A stretch of 64,000 nucleotides of DNA from Acidimicrobiaceae bacterium (GCA_003162395.1 PMON01000052.1:26435-90434), one strand, 5' to 3'. Shown: positions 9,384-19,667, numbered from the stretch's first letter. Made by a program: numbers and translations. The notes: a model not told the origin generated them from the sequence alone.

Positions 9384-10802
9384 CTACCAGCACGCCGGCG
9401 TGCGATGTCCCCACGGCGCGGCGGCCTCCAGCTGCGCGGCGAGCGCGAGCAGCGTCACCTCGTCACCGGGCCTCCCCACGAGCTGGATGCCAATCGGCAG
9501 CTCCTCGCTCGTCCAGTGCAGCGGCACCGACATCGCGGGCTGACCGGTCAGGTTGTAGAAGGCGGTGAATGGCGTGAAGCGCTTCTGATTCTCGAAGTCC
9601 TGCGCAGGATCGGCGTCGTCGCGGAGGCCCCCCACGTTGGCCGGCGGCTGCGCGAGCGTTGGGGTGAGGACGACGTCAAATGTCGACGTCCGATCGAGCT
9701 CTTCTCGGGCCTTGGCCCGAAGCGCCCCGAGCGTCCCAAATGCCTCGGTCGCCGACAACCTCGCACCGCGCTCTCGGAGCCAGCGCGTGAGCGGCCGCAG
9801 ACCGGGTGTCACGGCGTCGGGAATCGGGAGGCACGCGAACTCGACCGCCCAGAGGTCCTCGAACTTGCGCACGAGCTCGGGGCCGCCGAAGGTGTTCTCG
9901 TAGTCCTCGACGCTGTGACCGAGCCGCTCGAGCAATGTCGACGCCAGCTCGTAGGCAGCGACGCACGCCGGATGCACCTCGGCGTCGGCGAGCGGCGGGG
10001 TGATGTAGCGCCCGACGCGAAGGGCCTTCGGATCCAGATCGCAGGCCGCGAGGAACGTACCTGTTCGAGGCGGCGCCTGCCACGTCCAGTCCATCGTCGT
10101 CGGCCCAGCCATGACGTCGAGCAACGCGGCGGCGTCGCGCACCGATCGTGCGAGCGTCCCGTGGACCGCGAGCCCGCTGATGTCCGGATTCCCCGGTGCG
10201 ACCGAGACGCGGCCGCGGCTCGTCTTGATCCCGACCAGCCCATTGACGCTCGCGGGGATCCGCACCGACCCCCCGCCGTCGCTCCCTGGTGCTGCGGGAA
10301 GGAGCCCTGCGGCAACTGCGGTGCCAGCGCCGCCACTCGAGCCGCCGGCAGACCGCGACAGGTCCCACGGAGTTCGGGCCGGTGGATGCCCCTCGGGCTC
10401 GGTGTAGCAAGGCGCGCCGAACTCCGGCGTCGCTGTCTTGCCGAGGCTGATCGTTCCCGCCGCTCGCAGTTTGGCGACGAACGCCTCGTCGAATCCTCCC
10501 GCCATCGGCGGGAACGCCCCGGTTCCGAAGCCGGTCGGCATGTCGGCGGTCATGTACAGGTCCTTGATGCCCGTCGGCACGCCGTGCAGCGCCCCGAGCT
10601 GCGCACCGTCGGCGACTGCCCGATCCGCGGCGCGCGCACCTTCGCGGGCCAGGTCAGCGTCGAGGTACACGAAGGCGCCGACGTCGTCGTTGAGACGGTC
10701 GATCCGCTCGAGGTAGTGGTCGACGAGCTCGACCGCTGAGACGGTTCTGTCGCGCACCGCCGCTGCCTGTTCGAGCATGCTCAGATCGTGCAGGTCGCCC
10801 AT
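9384..10802 (-). CDS. Amidase-signature family protein
   Basis: ISLGKTATPEFG, SRSAGGSSGGAGTAVAAG, SDGGGSVRIPASVNGLVGIK. ATG at 10802. Confidence 0.9.
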   Translation of the reverse strand: MGDLHDLSMLEQAAAVRDRTVSAVELVDHYLERIDRLNDDVGAFVYLDADLAREGARAADRAVADGAQLGALHGVPTGIKDLYMTADMPTGFGTGAFPPMAGGFDEAFVAKLRAAGTISLGKTATPEFGAPCYTEPEGHPPARTPWDLSRSAGGSSGGAGTAVAAGLLPAAPGSDGGGSVRIPASVNGLVGIKTSRGRVSVAPGNPDISGLAVHGTLARSVRDAAALLDVMAGPTTMDWTWQAPPRTGTFLAACDLDPKALRVGRYITPPLADAEVHPACVAAYELASTLLERLGHSVEDYENTFGGPELVRKFEDLWAVEFACLPIPDAVTPGLRPLTRWLRERGARLSATEAFGTLGALRAKAREELDRTSTFDVVLTPTLAQPPANVGGLRDDADPAQDFENQKRFTPFTAFYNLTGQPAMSVPLHWTSEELPIGIQLVGRPGDEVTLLALAAQLEAAAPWGHRTPACW

Positions 10803-10889
10803 TCGCGCCACGCTAACTGCAGCGCGAGCGGCAGACTCGACCTCGTCCCGGGACCGTGGGGCACGAGATCGTCTGCAGCAGCGCCCTCG

Positions 10890-11090
10890 TGAGCGAGCCC
10901 TCGGAGCGTGTCGACGCAGATCCGATGCCACGTCACGCCGCTGTCCAGGCCCTTGTGGGTCTGTAGGCCCGAGGTCGTGAGTCCGCCGGAGCCCTGGGCC
11001 GTTCCACGTAACCGCGCAGCAGGCGATCGCGCTCGGACAGTTGACGGCGGTGACAACCGACGCGTTGGCGGGCACCGCTCGGGCGTCCAC
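10890..11090 (-). pseudogene. Frameshifted fragment resembling secreted 'VxCPSxxxCxAV...DxGxTW' repeat proteins
   Basis: VPANASVVTAVNCPSAIACCAVTWNG in one frame continues as TAQGSGGLTTSGLQTHKGLDSGVTWH in another. Confidence 0.4.
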
Positions 11091-11491
11091 GTGACCCCGC
11101 CGTTGCCGGGCCAGCGACGATGCCATCGCCGCTGGGGTGGTCATCCCCGGAGGCACTCCGTGGCGCTGGGTCATCTCGCCAATCCATCCTTGATGCCGGG
11201 CGTCGGTGCCGTGTCGAGGATGTGCCACGCATAGGACACGCGCGGCCGTCCAAAGGACGCGCCAGGGTCGCGATGCTCGTGATGAGGGCGAAGCACGCAC
11301 CTGCAAGGTGGAGCCGAAAACTCTCGAGCCCCCCCGCATCGCCCTCCCTCGCTCGTCGCCGGGGAGCGGTGTCGAGCGTGGCTCGCGGAGCGATCAGTAT
11401 CCACTGGTTGCGTCGGGCAATGACGGCTGAGCGGTGCGCCCCGTCGCCCGCGGCTGCGTCACTACGATGTGCGTGAGGACAAGGAGGTGAG

Positions 11492-11599
11492 ATGAGAACA
11501 GCGTTCGTTTCCAGGACGAAGTGCACGACGACTTCAAGGGGAATGACGCTTGTCTCGAACTCTCAATCTCGGTGTCCTGGCGCACGTCGACGCCGGTAA
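11492..11599 (+). CDS. Candidate 35-aa leader ORF overlapping the TetM-like gene start
   Basis: AAGGAGG at 11481-11487, ATG at 11492, MRTAFVSRTKCTTTSRGMTLVSNSQSRCPGARRRR, TAA at 11597-11599, out of frame with the 11550 ORF. Confidence 0.4.
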   Translation: MRTAFVSRTKCTTTSRGMTLVSNSQSRCPGARRRR

Positions 11600-13574
11600 G
11601 ACCACGCTCTCAGAGCACCTCCTCTTCGCAGCGGGCTGCATCGCCGAGCTCGGCAGCGTCGACGAGGGCACGACGCAGACCGACTCGATGTCCCTCGAGC
11701 GCCAGCGCGGGATCACGATCCGCTCAGCCGTGGCGACCTTCGCCATCGGCGAGCTCACGATCAACCTCGTCGACACCCCGGGCCACCCTGACTTCATCGC
11801 CGAAGTGGATCGCGTGCTCGGCATCCTCGACGGCTGCATCCTCGTGGTCTCCGCGGTCGAGGGGGTCCAGCCACAGACGCGAGTGCTGATGCGTGCGCTC
11901 CGGCGACTGCAGGTCCCGACGCTGATCTTCGTCAACAAGATCGACCGCTCGGGCGCTGCTTCCGAGCAGGTGCTCCGCGAGATCGAGACCCGGCTGACGA
12001 ACTCGATCGTCGCGATGGGATCGACCGTCGGCCTGGGCACGAGGGACGCTCGATTCGAGTCGTGGGCCGAGCATGACGACGCGGCGTGGCGTCGGCTCGC
12101 CGAGGTGCTGGCCGAGCACGACGATCGCATCTTCTTGGCGCTGGTCACGCCAGCAGCACGCCTCTCGGTGCCCGATCTCGCCGAGCAGCTCACGGCCCAG
12201 ACCCGACGCTCGCTCGTCTACCCCGTCTTTTTCGGATCGGCGATCACCGGCGCAGGGCTCGACGCGTTGATGGACGGCATCGCCGGACTGCTCGGCGAGG
12301 CGGACAGCGACCACGGGCTGGCGCTCGACGCGAGGGCCTTCAAGGTCGAGCGAGGTATGCGCGGTGAGCAGCTCGTCTACGTCCGGGTCCGCGCCGGCAC
12401 CATGCGTCTCAGGGAGCGCGTCCACTTCGGGCAGGCACGATCCGGCACGGTGACGTCGATCCGAGCGTGCGCAGTCGGCGGCGACGCTCCCTCGACGTCA
12501 CTCGTCGCCGGCGAGATCGGCAAGGTGTGGGGGCTGCGCGGCATCCGCGTCGGCGACGAGATCGGCGCGTCGGCAGCCCCACGCATCGTCCAGCACTTCG
12601 CGCCGCCGACCCTCGAGACCGTGGTGCTCGCGTCACGGCGAGTCGACCGCACGCGGCTCCACGCCGCCCTCGAGCGGCTCGCAGAAGAGGACCCCCTCAT
12701 CAACCTTCGATTCGACGAGTCCCGAGACGAGATTGCGGTCTCCCTCTATGGCGAGGTCCAAAAGGAAGTGCTGCAGGCACGCCTCGCCATGGACTTCGAC
12801 CTCGACGTGTCGTTCCGCGAGACGACCACGATCTACGTCGAGCGCCTGCTCGGGACCGGCTCGGCCGCCGAGTTCCTGGGCGTCGCGCCGAATCCGTTCC
12901 TCGCCACCGTCGGGCTGCGCGTCGAGCCTGGTGCGTCCGACACGGGCGTCGCCTACGACCGTGAGCCAGGCGTGCTGGGCCTCATGCCCATCGCGTTCTT
13001 CCGCGCGGTCGAGGACACCGTGCGCGAGGCGATGCGACACGGCCTCTTCGGGTGGGAGGTGATCGACTGCAGGATCACCATGACCCATGCGGGCTATCTC
13101 GGCAAGCACGGCCTCGGCCACCAGCGATTCAACAAGAGCATGTCGAGCACCGGCGAGGACTACCGCAAGCTCACCCCGCTCGTGGTCACCGCCGCCATGC
13201 GCGAGTCCGGCACCGAGGTGTGCGAGCCGATCCACCGATTCAGCATCGAGGCGCCCACGTCGACGCTCGACGTGGTCACCCCGACGTTGAAGCGACTCCG
13301 CGCCCGCACGACCGCTCAGGCGGCAGCCGGCGGCATGACGACACTCCTCGGTGACATTCCCGCGGGCCGCATCCACGAGCTGCAGCGACGCCTCCCCTCA
13401 CTCACCCAGGGCGACGGCGTGGCTGAGTTCGAGTTCGACGGCTACGAGCGGGTGCGAGGCGCCGTGCCAACCCGACCGAGGTCGGGTCCGGACCCGCGCG
13501 ATCGTCGCGAGTACCTCTTGGGTCTCTCACGACGCGGAGCACGCGTCGCTGAGTCTCGCGACCCCGACAGTTGA
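11550..13574 (+). CDS. TetM/OtrA-type ribosomal protection GTPase (EF-G-like)
   Basis: AHVDAGKTTL, RGITIRSA, DTPGHPDF, NKID G motifs and EF-G-like C-terminal domains. TTG start with AAGGGG upstream. Confidence 0.85.
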   Translation: MSRTLNLGVLAHVDAGKTTLSEHLLFAAGCIAELGSVDEGTTQTDSMSLERQRGITIRSAVATFAIGELTINLVDTPGHPDFIAEVDRVLGILDGCILVVSAVEGVQPQTRVLMRALRRLQVPTLIFVNKIDRSGAASEQVLREIETRLTNSIVAMGSTVGLGTRDARFESWAEHDDAAWRRLAEVLAEHDDRIFLALVTPAARLSVPDLAEQLTAQTRRSLVYPVFFGSAITGAGLDALMDGIAGLLGEADSDHGLALDARAFKVERGMRGEQLVYVRVRAGTMRLRERVHFGQARSGTVTSIRACAVGGDAPSTSLVAGEIGKVWGLRGIRVGDEIGASAAPRIVQHFAPPTLETVVLASRRVDRTRLHAALERLAEEDPLINLRFDESRDEIAVSLYGEVQKEVLQARLAMDFDLDVSFRETTTIYVERLLGTGSAAEFLGVAPNPFLATVGLRVEPGASDTGVAYDREPGVLGLMPIAFFRAVEDTVREAMRHGLFGWEVIDCRITMTHAGYLGKHGLGHQRFNKSMSSTGEDYRKLTPLVVTAAMRESGTEVCEPIHRFSIEAPTSTLDVVTPTLKRLRARTTAQAAAGGMTTLLGDIPAGRIHELQRRLPSLTQGDGVAEFEFDGYERVRGAVPTRPRSGPDPRDRREYLLGLSRRGARVAESRDPDS

Positions 13575-13601
13575 ACCGGCCCCGCCGTGCTCGTCGTGCC
13601 G

Positions 13602-14615
13602 CTAGGCCGTGGGCAGCGCATTGGCCTGCAGCTGGCGGAGCACCTGGCGGAACGTGGCGGTGAGCGTGTCCTCGCAGTAGCCGAGACCACCCTCGATACA
13701 AAAGGCGCGGACGATGCGCTGCGCCCGAGCAAGGTTCGGTCGAGGCATCGAGGGGAAGAGGTGGTGCTCGATCTGGTAGTTGAGGCCGCCCAGCATGAAG
13801 TTCGTCAGCGGGCCGCCGGCGATGTTCCGAGACGTCGACACCTGGCGCCGGGCGAAGCTCATCTCCTCGCCGGCGTCGATGACGGGCATCGCTTTGTGGT
13901 TGGGGGCGAAGCTGACGCCGAGGTACACCGAGAAGATCGCCTGTTGCACCGCGATGAAGGCGAGCGCCTTGAGCGGTGAGAGCACCCACAGCACGATCGT
14001 GAGGTAGAGCCCGACGTGCAGCGCGATCAGTGACGCCTCCACGGCTGCCGCACGGTCCCGGTTCTTCAAGAGCCGCTGGATCCCGTAGAAGTGGAGGCCG
14101 GTGCTGCGCAGCAGCATCAGGGGGAAGAAGAGCCATGCCTGCCAGCGTGCGAACGCCGCGGCGACGCCGTGCATCGGCATATCCTCGGCACCAGGTCGCG
14201 CGGGAACGAGTGCGGCGTCCAGGTCGGGGTCGAGCCCGACGGTGTTGGGGTTCGCGTGGTGCGCGCTGTGCTTCGGGACCCACCAGCCGAAGCTGAGCCC
14301 GATCAGCGCGTTGCCGACACCGAGGCCGAGGAGCCAGTTGGCGCGCCGGGATCGGAACACCTGCTGGTGGCCGACGTCGTGGCCCACGAAGCCGAGCTGG
14401 GTGAACATGAAGCCGAGAAACGCCGCGATCCCGAGCGCGCTCCACGAGTTGCCGACGAGGAACAGCCCGAACCAGCCGAGTGCGAACGCGAGGACCGTAA
14501 AGCCGATCTTCACGCCGTAGTAGGCGGGCCGGTATTCGAGCAGGCCGGCTCGGCGAATCTGCGTGGCAAGGATTCGGAAGTCGCCGTGCGTGCTCTCGAT
14601 GGTCGTTGCCGTCAC
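13602..14615 (-). CDS. Membrane fatty acid desaturase
   Basis: Histidine boxes HDVGHQQ, KHSAHH, QIEHHLFP. GTG at 14615. Confidence 0.9.
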   Translation of the reverse strand: MTATTIESTHGDFRILATQIRRAGLLEYRPAYYGVKIGFTVLAFALGWFGLFLVGNSWSALGIAAFLGFMFTQLGFVGHDVGHQQVFRSRRANWLLGLGVGNALIGLSFGWWVPKHSAHHANPNTVGLDPDLDAALVPARPGAEDMPMHGVAAAFARWQAWLFFPLMLLRSTGLHFYGIQRLLKNRDRAAAVEASLIALHVGLYLTIVLWVLSPLKALAFIAVQQAIFSVYLGVSFAPNHKAMPVIDAGEEMSFARRQVSTSRNIAGGPLTNFMLGGLNYQIEHHLFPSMPRPNLARAQRIVRAFCIEGGLGYCEDTLTATFRQVLRQLQANALPTA

Positions 14616-14854
14616 GGCATCTCGTCTCGGTCTGTCCGAGTGCGGTGGGCGCCGGGGGCCGGGGCGCGAGTCACAACGCTCGTGCGAATTGCCCAACCTA
14701 GTCCTGATGCCACGCCTCGCGAGGTTGCTCGCGAGTCGGGACTCGCGTGAGCTCGAGTTGGCGACAAACCGCTGTTTTCAGTGCACGTGGCGCACCCGGG
14801 CCGGGGCGGGCGTGACGCCGGGGTCCCGCACGCCCCAGGGATAGCGTCCACTCG

Positions 14855-15589
14855 ATGGCGCAGACGACCGCAGCCGTCGTCGCGACGATGCTCGTCGTGC
14901 TCCTCGTCGCCGTCCAGCCGCTCCGGGGTCGCCAACGATACCGGCGGCTCCTCGTCGAGCTCGAGAAGAACCCCGATGCGAGACGGCGCTTCTACCTGCG
15001 CGGGATCGCGACTTCCTGGATCGCCGTCGGAGTCGTCGCGGTCATCGGCGCGCTCGCCGGGCGGGGTCCCGCGTCGATCAGGCTCACGCTCCAACACCTG
15101 CAACCAGACGCGACGCAGCTCATCGTCCTGTACGTCGGCGTCGCTGCGTTCGCGCTGGGCGCCTCGCTCATCGTGCTCTGGCGAGGCAACGAGCGCCAGA
15201 TCGACCGCTTCCGGCGCCAGCTCGGGGGGTTCGTGGCGATCATTCCCCGGACGCGCGTCGAGCGACTGACCTTTGCCCTGGTGGCGGTCACGGCCGGCAT
15301 CTGCGAGGAGGTCCTGTATCGGGGGTTCGGCATCGCCTACGTCAGGTGGCTGCACCCGAGCGCCGGGTCGGCTCTCCTCGTCGTGGTCATCGGGATCTGC
15401 TTTGGCATCGCCCACCTCTACCAGGGGCCGCGAGGCGTCGTGCTCACCGGGCTCATCGGCGGCTTCTTCACCTGGATCACGCTCCTCACCGGCACGCTGG
15501 CGCCCGCGATCCTGATCCACGTGCTGGTCGACCTGCGCGTCGTCGCGCTGCCGTCGACCCTCTCCGAACCCGTCGCGGCGCCTCGCTGA
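14855..15589 (+). CDS. CPBP-family intramembrane glutamic protease
   Basis: EEVLYRGF (EExxxR) and FGIAHLYQGPRG motifs, several TM segments. Confidence 0.85.
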   Translation: MAQTTAAVVATMLVVLLVAVQPLRGRQRYRRLLVELEKNPDARRRFYLRGIATSWIAVGVVAVIGALAGRGPASIRLTLQHLQPDATQLIVLYVGVAAFALGASLIVLWRGNERQIDRFRRQLGGFVAIIPRTRVERLTFALVAVTAGICEEVLYRGFGIAYVRWLHPSAGSALLVVVIGICFGIAHLYQGPRGVVLTGLIGGFFTWITLLTGTLAPAILIHVLVDLRVVALPSTLSEPVAAPR

Positions 15590-15832
15590 GCCCAGCCAGC
15601 CAGCTCGAACCGCGCGGATGCACCGCGGGGACACGACGACACCGCGCTGCCACGGCGTCTCGAGCGGTCGGCAAGCGCCGCCGGGGCACCGTGCCCCAGG
15701 AGCGACGGCATGGCTGTTCACGGCCGATCACGACGGGCGCCGGCTCCCCCTGGGTCACGGGCAACCCTCCGGTAGCGTGGTGAGTACACCCAATCCACGT
15801 GCACGACACCCGCAGCTGGCCGAGGAGGCGCG

Positions 15833-16597
15833 ATGCCGTTCGTTGACCCTTCGATCCCGAAGATGAACTTCGACTCCCCCGACGAGGAGCGCCTTCACCG
15901 AAAGCAGCGGCTCGCGGCGGCATTCCGACTGTTCTCGAGGTTCGGTTTTGACGAGGGCATCGCCGGGCACATCACGGCCCGGGACCCAGAGCGGCTCGAC
16001 CACTTCTGGGTGAATCCCTTTGGCACCCATTTCGGGCACATCCGCGTCTCGGATCTGATCTTGGTCAATCACCTCGGCGAGGTCGTTGAAGGCGACAAGC
16101 CCGTGAACACCGCGGCGTTCGTCATCCACTCGCAGATTCACGCGGCACGCCCCGACGTCGTCGCCGCGGCGCACGCCCACTCGGTCTACGGGAAGTCCTG
16201 GTCGTCGCTTGGGCTCCTGCTCGATCCGATCACCCAGGACGTCTGCGCCTTCTACGAGGACCACGCGGTCTTCGACGACTACACGGGCGTGGTCCTCGAC
16301 CTCGAGGAGGGCAAGCGCATCGCCCACGCCCTCGGCGAGAACAAGGCCGCGATCCTGCGGAACCACGGGCTGCTGACCGTCGGACACTCCGTCGAGGAGG
16401 CAGCGTGGTGGTTCATCACGATGGAGCGCTCGTGCCAGGCGCAGCTCCTCGCGTCCTCGGCAGGCACACCGGTCCAGATCAGCCCGGACATGGCACGCCT
16501 GACGAGGACGCAGGTCGGGTCGCACCTTGCGGGCTGGTTCAGCTTCCAGCCCCTCTTCGACCGGATCTCGCGAGAGCAGCCCGACCTCTTCGACTGA
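15833..16597 (+). CDS. Class II aldolase/adducin family protein
   Basis: GHITARDPE, WVNPFGTHF, AAHAHSVYGKS, LRNHGLLTVG. Confidence 0.9.
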   Translation: MPFVDPSIPKMNFDSPDEERLHRKQRLAAAFRLFSRFGFDEGIAGHITARDPERLDHFWVNPFGTHFGHIRVSDLILVNHLGEVVEGDKPVNTAAFVIHSQIHAARPDVVAAAHAHSVYGKSWSSLGLLLDPITQDVCAFYEDHAVFDDYTGVVLDLEEGKRIAHALGENKAAILRNHGLLTVGHSVEEAAWWFITMERSCQAQLLASSAGTPVQISPDMARLTRTQVGSHLAGWFSFQPLFDRISREQPDLFD

Positions 16598-16680
16598 CGC
16601 GGCTCGGCCGACCCGCGAGCGCCGCCGCCGAGTGCGGCCGTCATGGCCGATCGCGGCGAGCGCCGACCTAACCTTGCGCG

Positions 16681-17469
16681 ATGTCGAACGCTGACGGTGA
16701 CGCCCCAGGGGCCACGGACATCTCTGAGCAGGTCCTCGGGCTCACTCGACGGACGCTGACCGCGCTCGCCGAGCGGGTCGAGGACTTCGAGCACGGCTTC
16801 GCCGCCCGAACCAGGTCGCTCCCCCAGGTCTGGACGCTCAATCAGGTCCGGATCGTCGGGCCGACCACCGCTGGCGAGGTCGTCGCGCTCGCTGATCGGT
16901 TCCAGGACGGCCTGCAGTTCCGTCATGTCGTCATCGACGGCGAGCGTGGGGCTGCGCTCGTCGACGAGCTGGTCGCCGCGGGCTGGCAGTCCGAGCGCGA
17001 GGTGGTCATGGCCATGACCCGCCCGGTCGCCCGGGGGATCGACACGAGCCAGGTCGTCGAGCTGAGCGAGGCCCAGATGCTGGCCCTGATGCGCGAGTGG
17101 CTGCTCGAGGAGCGCGATGGGATGGCCACCGACGCCCTCGACCAGGTGACCGAGTACAACCGGCTCGAAGGCGCCCTCTTCGACGAGACCAGGCTCGGTG
17201 TCGTCGTCGCCGAGACCCCGCTCGCGGTGACCAAGCTCCGATCGATCGACGGCATCGCGTGGGTCGAAGACGTCTACACGTCACCCTCGGCGCGTGGCCA
17301 GGGGCTCGCTCGAGCCCTCCTCGCAGAGGCGGTCCGGAGGGCGTGGGACCTGCGACCAGGGTTCGTCTACATCATCGCGGACGACAACGACTGGCCGAAG
17401 AACTTCTATGGCCGTGCTGGGTTCGCTCCCGTCGGGCTCGCCTACACGTTCCACCGAGACGTCGCCTGA
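16681..17469 (+). CDS. GNAT family N-acetyltransferase
   Basis: C-terminal VEDVYTSPSARGQGLARALLAEAVRRA acetyl-CoA motif. Confidence 0.8.
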   Translation: MSNADGDAPGATDISEQVLGLTRRTLTALAERVEDFEHGFAARTRSLPQVWTLNQVRIVGPTTAGEVVALADRFQDGLQFRHVVIDGERGAALVDELVAAGWQSEREVVMAMTRPVARGIDTSQVVELSEAQMLALMREWLLEERDGMATDALDQVTEYNRLEGALFDETRLGVVVAETPLAVTKLRSIDGIAWVEDVYTSPSARGQGLARALLAEAVRRAWDLRPGFVYIIADDNDWPKNFYGRAGFAPVGLAYTFHRDVA

Positions 17470-17519
17470 ACGACCTGCGTCACGGCGCTCCTGGCTCGCC
17501 GACGGGATGAGCCGGTGGC

Positions 17520-18365
17520 CTACCCGATCTCGTCGAGCGCAGCCTGGTCGAGGATGACCTCGGCCGCGGCGAGGTTCTCCTCGAGGTGCGACGGCGAGGA
17601 CGTGCCGGGGATCAACAGCACGTTGGGGGCGAGGTGCACCAGCCACGCGAGTGCGACCTGGGCGGGCGTCACGCCGAGTCGTCGGGCGGCCCCGGTGACC
17701 GACGCGGCGCCGAGGACGGGATTCTCGGCGTTGAACGCCGAGCCCAGCGGGAAGAACGGGACGTAGGCGACGCCGTCGTCCCGGGTCGCGTCGAGCACGT
17801 CCTGCCCGGAGCGGTCCGCCAGGTTGAACGCGTTCTGCACGCAGGCGATCTCGGTGCGCGAGCGCGCGAGCCGGTACTCGTCGAGCGTGACGCTGCTGAG
17901 CCCGATGCCGCCGATCAACCCCTCCTCGCGCAGCTCGATCATGGCGTCGAGCTGCTCGTCGAGCGGCACGACCGACCCGGGGTGACGGCGAAGGTTGACG
18001 ACGTGCACCGACTCGAGGCCGAGCGACTTGAGGTTCGCGTGCACCCCGGCTCGCAGCTCCTCGGGTCGCTGCGCGGGCAGCCACGAGCCCGTCGCGTCCC
18101 GCGTCGCCCCGACCTTCGAGACGAGCACCAGGTCCTCGGGATACGGGTGCAGCGCGTCATGGATCAGGTCGTTCGCGACGTCGGGGCCGTAGAACTGGGC
18201 GGTGTCGATGTGGTTCACGCCCGCCGCGACGGCGCGGCGCAGCACGGCGACCGCAGTGTCACGATCCCTCGGCGGGCCGAACACGCCTGGCCCTGGGAGT
18301 TGCATCGCGCCGAAGCCCATCCGCCACACGGTGTTGCCGGCGAGGTCGTGCGTCGTGTTGTCCAT
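17520..18365 (-). CDS. Aldo/keto reductase
   Basis: GFGAMQLPGP, NHIDTAQFYG, IGLSSVTLDEY, IPGTSSPSHLEEN. Confidence 0.9.
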   Translation of the reverse strand: MDNTTHDLAGNTVWRMGFGAMQLPGPGVFGPPRDRDTAVAVLRRAVAAGVNHIDTAQFYGPDVANDLIHDALHPYPEDLVLVSKVGATRDATGSWLPAQRPEELRAGVHANLKSLGLESVHVVNLRRHPGSVVPLDEQLDAMIELREEGLIGGIGLSSVTLDEYRLARSRTEIACVQNAFNLADRSGQDVLDATRDDGVAYVPFFPLGSAFNAENPVLGAASVTGAARRLGVTPAQVALAWLVHLAPNVLLIPGTSSPSHLEENLAAAEVILDQAALDEIG

Positions 18366-18545
18366 GCTGTCCACCTGACTGTTCGGCGTCGACGCGGACG
18401 CGAGTGCGAGCTCGCGGTCGTCGCATGCTTCGGCTCGTGGACAGTACCGGCGTGGCGCAAGGCTCGACGACAGTCCGCTGCGGGTCGACCTTGCGCGAGG
18501 GGCGGGACATGGCAATGCTGGGCGTCCGACTCCAGGGGGTGTCCG

Positions 18546-18962
18546 ATGCCAAGCGCCGCCTACCCGAGGCTCGTGCAGGTGGTCCTCGACGCCGTTGACG
18601 TTCGGGGGCTCGCCGAGTTCTATCGAGAGCTGCTCGGGTTCGCGTACCGTGCCGGCGACGAGCCGTCCGGCGACGCAGGGTCCGAGCTTGACTGGCTGGT
18701 CCTCGAGTCCGACGCCGGCGCACTCGCGTTCCAAGAGGTGGACGAGCTGGCTGGCGCGACCTGGCCGACGGGCGAGCGGCCCCAGCAGCTGCACCTGGAC
18801 CTCGCGGTCGCCTCGAAGGCGGACCTGGACGATCAGCACGAACGAGTCATGCAACTTGGCGGACGCCTGCTCGATGACCGCTCCGAGGATCCCGACGAGG
18901 CGCTCCGCGTCTACGCGGACCCAGCGGGCCATCCGTTCTGCATCTTCGTTGCTGCCAGCTAG
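18546..18962 (+). CDS. VOC/glyoxalase family protein
   Basis: VVLDAVDVRGLAEFYRELLGF, QLHLDLAV, VYADPAGHPFCIF. Confidence 0.85.
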   Translation: MPSAAYPRLVQVVLDAVDVRGLAEFYRELLGFAYRAGDEPSGDAGSELDWLVLESDAGALAFQEVDELAGATWPTGERPQQLHLDLAVASKADLDDQHERVMQLGGRLLDDRSEDPDEALRVYADPAGHPFCIFVAAS

Positions 18963-19149
18963 CGACGTATCGCGGCGCGCCACGCGGGCGACGTCGACGT
19001 CACAACTGGCGCGGACATCACGGTCACGCTGCGCAACAATTGCTCATTCCCTAGGGATCCAAGATCTCGCACGTTACGGTTCGCCGGTGCGTGCAGGGCG
19101 CCGTCCTCAGACGATTCCTCGTCGAGCCCCAGCTTCAGGCGCGGGCCGG

Positions 19150-19665
19150 ATGATTGACGCGCTGGATGAGCACACGTCGAGCAACTAGCGGTTCGCTCGC
19201 CTCCTCGAAGAGCTGCCCGAGACCGTCGTCGTGCTCGACTCGGTGGGCACGCTGGTCTGGGCGAACGCCGCCGCCGAGTCGCTGTTCGGACGCTCCCTCT
19301 ATGAGGCGATCGGCGTCTCTGCGACCGACTTCGTCCACCCCGACGACCTCGAGCTCGCGCTGCTCTCGCTCGAGTCCGTGCAGGGCAGAGAGGTCGGCAA
19401 CAGCCTCGAGCTTCGCATCCGCGTGGGCGACGAGTTGGCGCCTGGTCGAGGTCATCGGGCACCCGATTGGTTCGAGGACGGCGGACTCGGCCCAGGGGAT
19501 CGTGCACCTGTCGCGGACCCTCGGGCTCAGAGCGATCGCCGAGGGCGTGGAGAGCGACGCCCAGGTCGACTGCCTGCTGCAGATGGGCCGCACGATGGCG
19601 TCCCGCTCGACGCCACCGCGACCGCCGCCCTGCTCGTCTCGAGGCGGCTCGCGCCGGCGCGCTGA
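19150..19665 (+). pseudogene. Decayed PAS-[GGDEF deleted]-EAL signalling gene
   Basis: In-frame TAG at 19186 before RFARLLEELPETVVVLDSVGTLVWANAAAESLFGRS (PAS). Frame jump to WRLVEVIGHPI then IVHLSRTLGLRAIAEGVESDAQVDCLLQMG (EAL C-terminus), then a frame return to PLDATATAALLVSRRLAPAR. Confidence 0.75.
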
Positions 19666-19667
19666 GC

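Noticed and set aside
9333-10739. 468-aa plus-strand ORF opposite the amidase
   Set aside because: Shadow ORF; the amidase signature on the minus strand is unambiguous.
14612-15721. 369-aa minus-strand ORF opposite the CPBP protease
   Set aside because: Low-complexity Asp/Arg/Glu-rich shadow ORF.
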